From the NCBI RefSeq assembly GCF_902459775.1, contig NZ_CABPSQ010000013.1:1-64000 (forward strand): a DNA stretch of 64,000 nt, given 5' to 3'. This document shows, in pieces, positions 46,689-55,439 of this stretch. A program made the translations under genes and the position numbers. The notes under the pieces were generated by a model. It was not told where the DNA came from and did no database searches. It was given only the letters and a program-made list of their open reading frames with translations. This DNA comes from Pandoraea captiosa. GTDB taxonomy: Bacteria > Pseudomonadota > Gammaproteobacteria > Burkholderiales > Burkholderiaceae. Each line of letters starts with the position of its first letter. Position 1 is the stretch's first letter.

Positions 46689-48128
46689 ATGAACTCAAAA
46701 GCCACCGATTCGCGCAACGACAGCGCCCCCACGACGTCTGCGAGCCCGGCGTCGTCCTTCTCGAGCCTGCCGCTCTCGCCTGCCATGCAGGAGAACCTCG
46801 CACGGCTCGGTTACGCCTCGATGACGCCCATCCAGCAGGCGTCGCTCCCCGACATTCTCGCGGGCCACGACATCATCGCTCAGGCCAAGACCGGCAGCGG
46901 CAAGACCGCCGCATTCTCGCTGGGCCTGCTCCAGCGTGTGGACGCGCGCGATTTCGCCGTTCAGGCCGCCGTGCTGTGCCCCACGCGCGAGCTCGCCGAA
47001 CAGGTTGCGCAGGAAGTGCGCCGCATCGCCCGCGCCGAGGACAACATCAAGGTGCTCACACTGTGCGGCGGCGCCCCGCTGCGCCCGCAGGCCGACAGCC
47101 TCGCGCACGGCGCGCACGTGGTCGTCGGCACCCCGGGTCGCATCATGGATCACCTCGATCGCGGCACGCTCTCTCTCACCGACGTCAAGACACTCGTACT
47201 CGATGAAGCCGACCGCATGCTCGACATGGGCTTTTTCGACGACATCGCCGCCGTGGCACGTCAAACGCCCGCTTCGCGCCAGACGCTGCTTTTCTCGGCA
47301 ACCTACCCCGAAGGCATCGGCAAGCTCGCGCAACGTTTCCTGAAAACGCCGCGCGAGATTCGCCTGGAAGAAAAGCACGACGCCAGCAAGATTCGCCAAC
47401 GCTTCTACGAGGTGCGCGACGAAGAACGCCTGCACGCAGTAGGCCAGTTGCTCGATCACTTCCGTCCGGTGAGCACGATCGCGTTCTGCAATACACGCGC
47501 GCAATGCAATGACCTCACGGACGTGCTGCGCGCCGAAGGTTTCCACGCGCTCACTCTGCACGGCGATCTGGAACAACGCGAGCGCGACATGGTGCTGATC
47601 CAGTTCGCGAACCGCAGTTGCTCGGTGCTGGTGGCAACGGACGTCGCCGCGCGCGGCCTGGACATCGCGCAGCTCGAAGCGGTCATCAACGTCGACGTGA
47701 CGCCCGACCCGGAAGTCTACGTGCACCGCATCGGCCGTACGGGCCGCGCCAACGAAGACGGCTGGGCGTTCAGTCTCGCGTCGATGGACGAAATGGGACG
47801 CGTGGGCAATATCGAGGCCGCCATGGGCGCCGAGGTTCAGTGGCACAAGCTCTCGGAACTCACCCCCACGGGCAGCGGCCGCCTGCTCCCGCCGATGGTG
47901 ACGATCCAGATGCTGGGCGGCAAGAAGGACAAGATCCGTCCGGGGGATGTGCTCGGCGCGCTCACGGGCGAAGCCGGGTTCGCCGCGTCGCAGATCGGCA
48001 AGATCAACGTGCTGGAGAACTTCACGTATATTGCGGTTGAGCGCGATATCGCGCCGGTCGCGTTGCGCAAGATGGCCGACGGTCGCGTCAAGGGCCGCAA
48101 GGTCAAGGTAAGATTCCTTCAGGATTGA
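46689..48128 (+). CDS. dbpA: ATP-dependent RNA helicase DbpA (DEAD-box)
   Basis: 479 residues. Helicase motifs are in order: Q motif near MTPIQQASLP, Walker A AKTGSGKTA, PTRELAEQ, TPGRIMDHLD, DEAD in VLDEADRMLD, SAT in LLFSATYP, then ARGLDIAQ and HRIGRTGRAN. Residues about 400-479 form the DbpA RNA-binding domain (MVTIQMLGGKKDKIRPGDVLGAL), which targets hairpin 92 of 23S rRNA in large-subunit assembly. The tail RVKGRKVKVRFLQD is typical. Confidence 0.95.
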   Translation: MNSKATDSRNDSAPTTSASPASSFSSLPLSPAMQENLARLGYASMTPIQQASLPDILAGHDIIAQAKTGSGKTAAFSLGLLQRVDARDFAVQAAVLCPTRELAEQVAQEVRRIARAEDNIKVLTLCGGAPLRPQADSLAHGAHVVVGTPGRIMDHLDRGTLSLTDVKTLVLDEADRMLDMGFFDDIAAVARQTPASRQTLLFSATYPEGIGKLAQRFLKTPREIRLEEKHDASKIRQRFYEVRDEERLHAVGQLLDHFRPVSTIAFCNTRAQCNDLTDVLRAEGFHALTLHGDLEQRERDMVLIQFANRSCSVLVATDVAARGLDIAQLEAVINVDVTPDPEVYVHRIGRTGRANEDGWAFSLASMDEMGRVGNIEAAMGAEVQWHKLSELTPTGSGRLLPPMVTIQMLGGKKDKIRPGDVLGALTGEAGFAASQIGKINVLENFTYIAVERDIAPVALRKMADGRVKGRKVKVRFLQD

Positions 48129-48173
48129 TTTTCAGACTGTCCCCTGAGCGCCAGGCGCCACAAGGAGGCTGCA

Positions 48174-48776
48174 ATGAGGTCACTGCGTACCCTGTTGTTC
48201 TTCCCTCCGATGTGGCGTCGCCCGCTGCTTCTCGTGACGGCCACGCTGCTGGCCGCATGCAGCACCAAGGGCGTCCCGCCCAACCCCGCACTCACCGAAG
48301 ACACGCTCGACGAATACGCGCTCGTCATCGTCGGCCTCGACACGCCGTTGCAAAGCACCTGGGGTCCGTGGAATTTCTCGGATTACAGTCAGACGGTCAA
48401 CGGCATCATCGGCGGCAAGATCACCCGCACACTCAATAGCAATCCCCCCACACGCGGCTACATCGCCATGCGGGTCTCACCGCTCATGCGCAACGAGCGT
48501 TTCGGGCCGATGGAATTCACGCCCGCCGACAACAGCTATCGCTTTCGCTATTGCAAGGGTCGCAAGGTGCCGACGGTTCAGGTCAAACGCGGAGACGTGA
48601 TCTACGCGGGCACACTCGTGCTCGACAGCCACGACGGCAAACTATGGCTGCGCACCGAATTCGACATGGCGGGCGCGCGTCGCTTCGTGCAGGCGAACTA
48701 TCCGTCGCTTGTCGACAAGCTCCAGCCACAGCCGTTCACCTATTTCGAAGTGAAGAGCGAGCCGAGTTGCCGCTAA
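48174..48776 (+). CDS. Small lipoprotein of unknown function
   Basis: 200 residues. A basic N-region with a hydrophobic core ends in the lipobox TLLAAC, giving a lipidated Cys near 29. The mature part contains LDEYALVIVGLDTPLQSTWG, FGPMEFTPADNSYRFRYCKGRKVPTVQVKRGDVIYAG and a Tyr/Phe-rich end. AAGGAGG lies before the ATG. It is 45 bp after dbpA in the same direction and could be co-transcribed. I do not recognise the family; a conserved betaproteobacterial lipoprotein is likely. Confidence 0.75.
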   Translation: MRSLRTLLFFPPMWRRPLLLVTATLLAACSTKGVPPNPALTEDTLDEYALVIVGLDTPLQSTWGPWNFSDYSQTVNGIIGGKITRTLNSNPPTRGYIAMRVSPLMRNERFGPMEFTPADNSYRFRYCKGRKVPTVQVKRGDVIYAGTLVLDSHDGKLWLRTEFDMAGARRFVQANYPSLVDKLQPQPFTYFEVKSEPSCR

Positions 48777-48791
48777 GTCCGGCCGCGCGAA

Positions 48792-49751
48792 TCAGTCGGT
48801 TTGCGGATCGTCGCTCGGCGTCAGCACGATCTCGCGCCCTTCGCACAGCGCGTCGGCACGCTCGCTGAGTTCTGACGCCACATCCGCCAGATGGCGACGC
48901 AGCGTGTCCGCCAGCACCGACTCGGGTGCGTGCGCAGGACGCAGCATTTCCACGGGAAACTCGATCGCGGGAGCCACACGATACAGTCGCTGCGCCTGCA
49001 CATGCGCGCTCGCTGCCGTGAACTGATCGAGCAGCGCGTAGCCCAGACCATGTTCGACGAGCGCAGCGGCAAGCGAATAGGTCTGCACCATGACTTCGGC
49101 GTCTTGCAGCAGCGCAGTCTGATCCAGGCGCTCGTTGATCAGCGCGCCCAGCGGCGTGTCGTCGTGTAGTTTGATGAGGTCGCGCCCGGCCAGGGCATCG
49201 GCGCTCGCGGGGCCGCGTCGCGAGAGCTTCGGCCACGCGGCGGGCACGGCCAGCACGATATGCCCCTGCGCCACGGGACGACTGACGATGCCGGCCGCCA
49301 TCGGCGGCGCCGAGACGATACCCACGTCGACCGACGACGTCAGAATCGCGGTGATGGTCTCGCTCGTGTGATGGGTGATGAGTTCGAAGACCACGTCGGG
49401 ATGCGCGCGCCGCATGCGTTCGATGGCCGCGGGCAACAGACTCTGCGCGAGACTCGGTGTGACGGCGATGCGCAGGTGCCCCACGCCGTGCTGACGCAGG
49501 TTGCGCGACGTGGTCCTGAGCCTCTCCAGGTCCGTGAAGATGCGCTCGACGTCCGGGTAGAGCCGTTGCGCTTCGGCGGTCGGCACGAGACGTCCCTTCA
49601 CGCGATCGAACAGCTTGAAGCCGAGTTGCTGCTCCGCGTGTTGCAACACGCGCGAGACGACCGGTTGCGAGACGTTGAGCAGTTGCGCCGCGCCGCTGGC
49701 CGACCCGGTCAGCACCACCGCGCGAAATGTCTCGATATGCCGCAATTTCAT
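48792..49751 (-). CDS. LysR family regulator divergent from the D-amino-acid dehydrogenase gene
   Basis: 319 residues. The HTH is TGSASGAAQLLNVSQPVVSRVLQHAEQQLG near residues 15-44, followed by a two-lobed effector domain (HLRIAVTPSLAQSLLPAAIERM). QPVVSR in the recognition helix is seen in regulators of arginine/opine and amino-acid catabolism. It is divergent from the dadA-like gene, with an inverted repeat between, so it is the likely controller of the D-amino-acid locus. Confidence 0.87.
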   Translation of the reverse strand: MKLRHIETFRAVVLTGSASGAAQLLNVSQPVVSRVLQHAEQQLGFKLFDRVKGRLVPTAEAQRLYPDVERIFTDLERLRTTSRNLRQHGVGHLRIAVTPSLAQSLLPAAIERMRRAHPDVVFELITHHTSETITAILTSSVDVGIVSAPPMAAGIVSRPVAQGHIVLAVPAAWPKLSRRGPASADALAGRDLIKLHDDTPLGALINERLDQTALLQDAEVMVQTYSLAAALVEHGLGYALLDQFTAASAHVQAQRLYRVAPAIEFPVEMLRPAHAPESVLADTLRRHLADVASELSERADALCEGREIVLTPSDDPQTD

Positions 49752-49818
49752 GCCTGACGTCGTCTCCCTGTCTTCGATGCCGTGCCGGCGGCGGCGCCGA
49801 CCCTATAGCCAAAAGACA

Positions 49819-49840
49819 TATGCTGCCTCAAATCCGCATA
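49819..49840. promoter_or_regulatory. Candidate LysR operator
   Basis: The inverted repeat TATGC (49819-49823) / GCATA (49836-49840) has a 12-base spacer and lies in the 244-bp region between the lysR gene and dadA, 68 bp before the former's ATG. Confidence 0.4.
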
Positions 49841-49995
49841 GGTTACCGAATTTTCTCCCTCTACACTGCGTAGCAAAGGGTGAGAAGACATCCCGCAGCA
49901 AGCGCCCCCAAAGGGCCACGCATGATGGCGCCACAGCTAGCCGCGAATTTTTTCCACCTTGCTTTCCCTCGCGTTTTTCGTTGTTATCTATCGTC

Positions 49996-51252
49996 ATGCA
50001 CATTGGAGTTATCGGGGCGGGCATCGTCGGCCTCGCCAGCGCGTATCAGCTGCTTCGCGCAGGCCACGAAGTTACGGTGATCGACGCCGCACCCGCACCG
50101 GGCGTCGGCACCAGTTTCGCCAACGGCGGCCAGCTCAGCTATGGCTACGTGTCGCCGCTCGCCGCACCGGGCGTGCTCTCGCAGTTGCCCTCGCTGCTGT
50201 TCTCGCGCACGGGGCCGCTGCGCATCAAGCCGTCGCTCGATCCGGACTTCTGGCGCTGGTCGCTCGCCTTCGTCAAACATTGCAATGCGGCGGCAAACGC
50301 CAGTTCCACGCTACGTCTGCTCTCGCTCGGGTTGCATAGCCGCGAGGTGATGCTGGAGTTTCTGGCGCAGGAGTCGGCGTCGTTCGAATACCGTCTGAGC
50401 GGCAAGCTCGTGGTGTATCGCGACGCAGGCAAACTCGCCGCCGCCGAACGCTCGCTCGAACTCGCCAATGGCCTGGGCTATGCGCAGCGCCGTGTCGACG
50501 CGGCGACATGCGCCGCGCTCGAACCCGCGCTGGGCAAAATCGCCGCAGCGCTTGCGGGCGGCATCCATACGCCGGGCGAAGGCACCGGCGATTGCCAGAT
50601 GCTGTGCAAGGAACTGGCGCGGATCATTGCGGCGAACCCACGCGGCAAGTTGATGTTCGAGCGTGAAGTGACCGGGTTCGACGTGCAGGGCGGTGCCGTG
50701 CGAGCGCTTCGCACGCGCGACGGCGATGTGGCGGTCGATGCCTGCGTCGTGGCGAACGGACTGGCGGCCATGCCCCTGCTTCGCGCAGTGGGCGAGCCGG
50801 TCTCGATGTATCCGCTCAAGGGCTATAGCCTGACGTATCGTGGCGCGCCGTCCGATGCGCGCCCGCAGGTCTCCGTGACGGATGCGGACAACAAGGTCGT
50901 CTACGCCAGCCTCGGCGAGCACTTGCGCGTGGCGGGCATTGCCGATCTGGTCGGGTACGACTATCGCATCGCCGCCCATCGGATCGCGGCGCTGCGCACA
51001 CTGTCCACCGGGTTGTTCCCGTCATTGCGCGGCATCCCCGCGCCACTGGAATGGACTGGCATGCGCCCGTCCACGCCGCATGGCCGTCCGATTCTTGGTC
51101 GCGCGGACACGCTGGGCAATCTGTGGCTGAACGTCGGCCACGGGGCATTGGGTTTCACGTTGTCGATGGGGGCTGCACGCGCCATCGCCGACGCCATCGA
51201 CGGCAAGCGTCCCGCCGTCGATCTTGCAGGGTTTGCCCGTCTGGCCGCGTAG
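49996..51252 (+). CDS. D-amino-acid dehydrogenase (DadA-like FAD oxidoreductase)
   Basis: 418 residues. The FAD motif GVIGAGIVGLASAYQLLRAGHEVTVID opens the chain. FANGGQLSYGYVSPLAAPG is the DadA signature. The C-terminal block has WTGMRPSTPHGRPILG and LNVGHGALGFTLSMGAARAIAD. It oxidises D-amino acids to 2-oxoacids and ammonia, feeding electrons to the quinone pool at the inner membrane. It is the first gene of a rightward set with a binding protein and a racemase. In E. coli dadA pairs with an alanine racemase (dadX); here the partner is of the Asp/Glu type. Confidence 0.9.
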   Translation: MHIGVIGAGIVGLASAYQLLRAGHEVTVIDAAPAPGVGTSFANGGQLSYGYVSPLAAPGVLSQLPSLLFSRTGPLRIKPSLDPDFWRWSLAFVKHCNAAANASSTLRLLSLGLHSREVMLEFLAQESASFEYRLSGKLVVYRDAGKLAAAERSLELANGLGYAQRRVDAATCAALEPALGKIAAALAGGIHTPGEGTGDCQMLCKELARIIAANPRGKLMFEREVTGFDVQGGAVRALRTRDGDVAVDACVVANGLAAMPLLRAVGEPVSMYPLKGYSLTYRGAPSDARPQVSVTDADNKVVYASLGEHLRVAGIADLVGYDYRIAAHRIAALRTLSTGLFPSLRGIPAPLEWTGMRPSTPHGRPILGRADTLGNLWLNVGHGALGFTLSMGAARAIADAIDGKRPAVDLAGFARLAA

Positions 51253-51398
51253 CGGCCGGTATCCGACCATGACGGGCCATTGGCATCACTCCCACGGGGA
51301 TCGTTGGGGGAACGTGTCGGGTTGTATCAGTGTTTTTGGCTTTTGACATTCCAACGGCGCGGACCACCGTGCCATTCATTTCCGATAGGACAGAGACC

Positions 51399-52298
51399 AT
51401 GAAGAAGCTGTTTGCTCCCCTGCTGCTCGTCAGCGCCGCCGCCCTGTTCGCCCAAACCGCGAGCGCGCAGGAACTGACTGGCACGCTCAAGAAGATCAAG
51501 GACTCCGGCGTGATCGCCCTCGGGGTGCGCGAATCGTCGATTCCCTTCTCGTACGCGGACAACAACGGCAAGACCATCGGTTACTCGCAGGAAATCGCCC
51601 TGAAGATCGTCGACGCGGTCAAAAAGGAGCTGAAGGCACCGAATCTGAAAGTGACGGAAACGCCGATCACCTCGCAAAACCGTATCGCGCTGATGCAAAA
51701 CGGCACGATCGATCTGGAGTGCGGCTCGACCACGCACACCTTCGAGCGCGCCAAGCAAGTGGGCTTCTCGCACAACATCTTCCTGTACTCGATCAAGATG
51801 ATCGCCAAGACGGGCTCGGGCATCACCGACCTGAACAGCCTGAAGGGCAAGACGATCGTGACGACCGCGGGCACCACGGCCGACCGCATCCTGTCGGGCA
51901 AGAAAGGCGAAATCGGCTTCAACCTGATTCAGGCAAAGGACCACGCGGAGAGCTTCCTGTCGGTCAAGGGCGGCCGTGCCGTTGCATTCGTGATGGACGA
52001 GCCGCTGCTGTACGGACAGCGCGCCGCATTGCCGGCGGACGAAGCCAAGACCTATGAAATCGTGGGTCCGAACCTTCAGTTCGAAAACTACGCGTGCATG
52101 ATGCGCAAGGACGACCCGGCGTTCACGAAGGTAGTCGATACCGTCATCGCCGACATGGAGAAGTCCGGCGAAATGGAGAAGCTGTACAACAAGTGGTTCA
52201 CGCAGCCGGTGCCGCCGAAGAACCAGAACATGAACTACCCGATGACCGCAGAAATGCGTGCCATGTTCAAGGATCCGATCACGAAGGCTTACGACTGA
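51399..52298 (+). CDS. Periplasmic amino-acid-binding protein (GltI/glutamate-aspartate type)
   Basis: 299 residues. The signal peptide ends at TASA (about residue 23). The SBP_bac_3 domain starts with LKKIKDSGVIALGVRESSIPFSYAD, typical of the GltI/PBP-H branch for acidic amino acids. NGTIDLECGSTTHTFERAKQV and KGKTIVTTAGTTADRIL follow. No ABC permease or ATPase gene is adjacent; dadA lies before and the racemase after, behind a terminator. It must use a transporter encoded elsewhere or act as a sensor partner. Confidence 0.88.
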   Translation: MKKLFAPLLLVSAAALFAQTASAQELTGTLKKIKDSGVIALGVRESSIPFSYADNNGKTIGYSQEIALKIVDAVKKELKAPNLKVTETPITSQNRIALMQNGTIDLECGSTTHTFERAKQVGFSHNIFLYSIKMIAKTGSGITDLNSLKGKTIVTTAGTTADRILSGKKGEIGFNLIQAKDHAESFLSVKGGRAVAFVMDEPLLYGQRAALPADEAKTYEIVGPNLQFENYACMMRKDDPAFTKVVDTVIADMEKSGEMEKLYNKWFTQPVPPKNQNMNYPMTAEMRAMFKDPITKAYD

Positions 52299-52317
52299 TC
52301 CTGACGGACCGTCCGTC

Positions 52318-52359
52318 GTGCGGGGGCCCTGCTCCCGCACCGGGCGATCCCGTTTTTTT
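52318..52359 (+). terminator. Terminator between the binding-protein gene and the racemase gene
   Basis: A 7-bp stem GTGCGGG (52318-52324) / CCCGCAC (52334-52340) is followed by a second short hairpin CGGG-CGAT-CCCG that runs into T7 (52353-52359). Partial termination here would give more binding protein than racemase. Confidence 0.75.
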
Positions 52360-52384
52360 GCTGTTCCCGCAGATTGCCATCACC

Positions 52385-53113
52385 ATGAATTCGCACGCCA
52401 CGCTCGGTATCCTCGGCGGCATGGGTCCCGCCGCCGGTATCGACCTTTGCCGCAAGATCGTCGATCAGCACCCGGCCAACCGCGATCAGGATCACATCCC
52501 GTTCATCCTGTATTCGGTGCCGCAGATTCCCGACCGGACCGAAGCCCTGCTGCGCGACGGCGCTTCGCCGCTCGACGGCATGCTCGACGGCGTGCATGCC
52601 CTGGAGCAGTCCGGCGTCGGCTGCATCGCCATCGCCTGCAATACCGCTCACGCCTGGCTCGATGCGCTGCGGCGTCGCACCCGGCTGCCGGTACTGGACG
52701 TCGTGGAAGCCGTTGCGGGCGAGTTATCCCGATGCGTGCCGCCCGGTGCGCCCATCGGCCTGATGGCCACCGAAGGCACGCATCACGCAAATGTCTACCG
52801 GCCCCGACTGGAAGCGCTCGGCTACCGATTCGTCTCGGCGAGCGAACCGCTTGCGCATCAGACGCTGGTGAACGAAGGCATTCGCCTGACCAAGGCTGGT
52901 GAGATTCGCCGTGGCGGCGACGCGCTTGCCATGGCGATGGAGCAACTGCTTGCCGCCGGCGCGCAACGCGTCATTCTCGGCTGCACCGAAATCCCGGTAG
53001 CGCTGGCCACTTGCGAAACCCCGCTCGGACGTTTCGGTCTGGATGCCTCCGCCGCGCTCGCCCGCGCCTGCATCGACTGGTCCCTCGCGCACGAGGCGCC
53101 CGCCCACGCCTGA
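52385..53113 (+). CDS. Aspartate/glutamate racemase family protein
   Basis: 242 residues. LGILGGMGPAAGIDLCRKIV opens the fold. The two catalytic cysteines lie in IACNTAHAW (Cys85) and LGCTEIPVAL (Cys200), so both proton-transfer residues are present. It is a PLP-independent racemase acting on aspartate, glutamate or related acids. No strong ribosome site precedes the ATG. With the dadA-like enzyme and acidic-amino-acid-binding protein it forms a set fit for using D-aspartate/D-glutamate. Confidence 0.88.
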   Translation: MNSHATLGILGGMGPAAGIDLCRKIVDQHPANRDQDHIPFILYSVPQIPDRTEALLRDGASPLDGMLDGVHALEQSGVGCIAIACNTAHAWLDALRRRTRLPVLDVVEAVAGELSRCVPPGAPIGLMATEGTHHANVYRPRLEALGYRFVSASEPLAHQTLVNEGIRLTKAGEIRRGGDALAMAMEQLLAAGAQRVILGCTEIPVALATCETPLGRFGLDASAALARACIDWSLAHEAPAHA

Positions 53114-53590
53114 TGTATCCGATGTGCCGATCGGGAACAGCGCTCGCCGTCGGCACATTCTCAATTTCCGGGTTTGACTCTCACCCGCCGCGAATCGCAA
53201 GCCCGCCCTCCGATACTGCGTTCGCGCCGCTGTTGCGATGTTGCATCGCAATGACAAAAATCCACGATTGCAGTGCCCTCAAGTGGCTCGCGCTTGGGTA
53301 GACTGGCGCACGCAAGTGGATCGCACCGGTGGAAATACCGGTGGCATGGAGGTGTTCCGGCGGACGATCTCGACCGAACGACGGTCGGACGCCACCGGCC
53401 GTGCCGGAAATATTCCCGATTGCCTTGTAGGAAAAAATCCAACACGGAAAATCCGGCGGAAAGCGGCGTGAAACGGGGAGTTGAGGTCACCAAAATCGCT
53501 GGCGTCTTTAGCTATAATGGCCCACAATCCATCGGACACCTGCCGGACCAAGGTCCGGCCATGAGCGCGTTTGCCTGAACGGGGAAGCAC
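53114..53590. promoter_or_regulatory. Intergenic region and leader of the GGDEF-EAL gene
   Basis: No gene is seen in 53114-53500. TATAAT at 53514-53519 predicts a start near 53526. The leader holds the hairpin GCCGGACC (53542-53549) / GGTCCGGC (53552-53559) and, directly after it, a five-codon minicistron (53561-53578, MSAFA) that ends 12 bases before the main ATG. Either could tune translation. Confidence 0.5.
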
Positions 53591-55417
53591 ATGAGCGGCA
53601 GCGCGCTCGACGTGATGCATGCACAGACAACAACAATGAGTTCAGATCGACTCCCAGCCGGTGTGCCTTTGGTCGAGCCTTCGACCCTGGCATCGGCAAT
53701 CGCCGAGGCGAATGCCGCGGCGCCGGCCCCGGCGCTATCCCGGGCGCTGGTCGAGCTGACCGGCGGACTATCGGCACACGTTGCAGCCGATGGCCGTTTC
53801 CTTTTCATTGCCGAAGCTTCCCTGCGCCTGCTCGAATACTCGCGCGAGTACATCGATCACGCGACGCTCTTCGAGCTGACCGGCATTGAAGACGTTCCCC
53901 TGCTGCAAGATGCCTTTTCCGCCGCGCAGACCCTCGGTCCCCAGCAGTGCACCGTTCGCCTGCTGCGCGGACTGACCGACCGGGTCTGGATGCGGCTGCG
54001 CATTGCCCAATACACCCCGCGCGTCGGCGGGGCTTCCGGCGCGGGCGCCACGTTCATCGTGCACGGCGAAGACATCACCGCGTTCAAGGAAAACGAAGCG
54101 CGCCTGTCCGATCTCGCCGTGCGCGACGCGGTGACCGGTCTGGGCAATCGTCAATATATTCAGCAATGCATCGTCGAGACGATCCAGCACGCGCGTGAAG
54201 GCGGCCCGAACTTTGCCGTTGCGCTGCTCGATCTGGACGGCTTCAAGAAAGTCAACGACTCACTTGGCCACGACGTGGGCGACCAGTTGCTGCGCGACGC
54301 CGGTCAGCGCCTGATCGCCCAGATTCGCGAGACGGACATGGCCGCACGCATGGGCGGCGACGAGTTTGTTCTGGTGCTGCCCGGCTGCGACAACGAACAG
54401 GCGCTCGGCGGCATCATGAAGCGACTGCTCTCGGCAGTGCAGCAGCCGTTTCAGGTCGGCGACCAGTTGCTGCACCTCACGACGAGCATCGGCGTTTCGT
54501 TCTATCCGCAGCACGGCGACTCCGCCGGCCTGCTGATCAAGCATGCCGATGCTGCCATGTATTGCGCCAAGGATCGCGGCCGCAACGGTCTGTTCGTCTA
54601 CACGGACGATCTGGGCGACCTGCATCGCAAGGCGTTTTCGCTGGAATCGGCAATGTTCGAGGCGATTCACAACGGTGAATTCAGCCTGCACTACCAGCCG
54701 ATCTGCGACCCGATTTCGCTGAACGTGAAGGGTGTCGAGGCACTGATGCGCTGGCATCCGGCGCTCGGTCCCGTCTCGCCGGCCGAGTTCATTCCGCTGG
54801 CCGAAGCCAACGGTCTGATCAACCTGCTGGGCGGCTGGGCGCTGCGCGCTGCCTGCATGCAGCTCGCGCGCTGGGATCGCACCCGGCTCGACGGCCTGTA
54901 CATGTCGGTCAATGTCTCGGCACAGCAGTTTCACCATCCGTCTTTCCCGAGCCTCGTGTGGCAGGCCATTGCCGACTCCGGCGTAGAAGGTCACCGGCTG
55001 GTGCTCGAAATCACGGAAAGCGTGCTCATGCGCGACCCGGAGCAGGCCAATCTGGTGCTGCGCGAGTTGCAAACGCTGGGCGTGCGTTTCGCCGTCGACG
55101 ACTTCGGCGCGGGCTATTCGAGTCTGGGATACCTCAAGCGCTTCCCGCTCTCTGCACTCAAGATCGACCGCAGCTTCGTCAAGGACATGCCGACGTCACC
55201 GAACGACCGTACGATCGTGACCGCCGTGCTGGGTCTGGCGCGCGAGCTGGGCCTGTCGTCGGTCGCCGAAGGGGTCGAGACGGAAGAACAACGGCAGATG
55301 CTGATCGATCGCGGCTGCCATTCCATCCAGGGCTGGCTGGTGTCCAAGGCCTTGCCTGCGGGAGAACTGGAGGCGGCCTTTGCGAGCGGGCGTCTCAACG
55401 TGGATACCGGCCACTGA
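53591..55417 (+). CDS. PAS-GGDEF-EAL cyclic-di-GMP turnover protein
   Basis: 608 residues, cytoplasmic (no signal or membrane segment). Residues about 55-170 are PAS/PAC-like (HVAADGRFLFIAEASLRLLEYSREYID). GGDEF is intact (MGGDEF, 255-259), with the inhibitory RETD site five residues before it. The EAL domain starts with LHYQPICDPISLNVKGVEALMRWHP (EAL 383-385), and metal-site segments ITESVLMRD and DDFGAGYSSLGYLKRFP are present. Both activities could therefore be functional, with product inhibition of the cyclase. It is followed after 22 bp by an HDOD protein. Confidence 0.93.
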   Translation: MSGSALDVMHAQTTTMSSDRLPAGVPLVEPSTLASAIAEANAAAPAPALSRALVELTGGLSAHVAADGRFLFIAEASLRLLEYSREYIDHATLFELTGIEDVPLLQDAFSAAQTLGPQQCTVRLLRGLTDRVWMRLRIAQYTPRVGGASGAGATFIVHGEDITAFKENEARLSDLAVRDAVTGLGNRQYIQQCIVETIQHAREGGPNFAVALLDLDGFKKVNDSLGHDVGDQLLRDAGQRLIAQIRETDMAARMGGDEFVLVLPGCDNEQALGGIMKRLLSAVQQPFQVGDQLLHLTTSIGVSFYPQHGDSAGLLIKHADAAMYCAKDRGRNGLFVYTDDLGDLHRKAFSLESAMFEAIHNGEFSLHYQPICDPISLNVKGVEALMRWHPALGPVSPAEFIPLAEANGLINLLGGWALRAACMQLARWDRTRLDGLYMSVNVSAQQFHHPSFPSLVWQAIADSGVEGHRLVLEITESVLMRDPEQANLVLRELQTLGVRFAVDDFGAGYSSLGYLKRFPLSALKIDRSFVKDMPTSPNDRTIVTAVLGLARELGLSSVAEGVETEEQRQMLIDRGCHSIQGWLVSKALPAGELEAAFASGRLNVDTGH

Positions 55418-55439
55418 CCGGACAATCCCGCCAGCTACC

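Noticed and set aside
53591-53600. Possible c-di-GMP riboswitch before the GGDEF-EAL gene
   Set aside because: The leader is about 65 bases with one 8-bp hairpin, too short and without the conserved riboswitch core.
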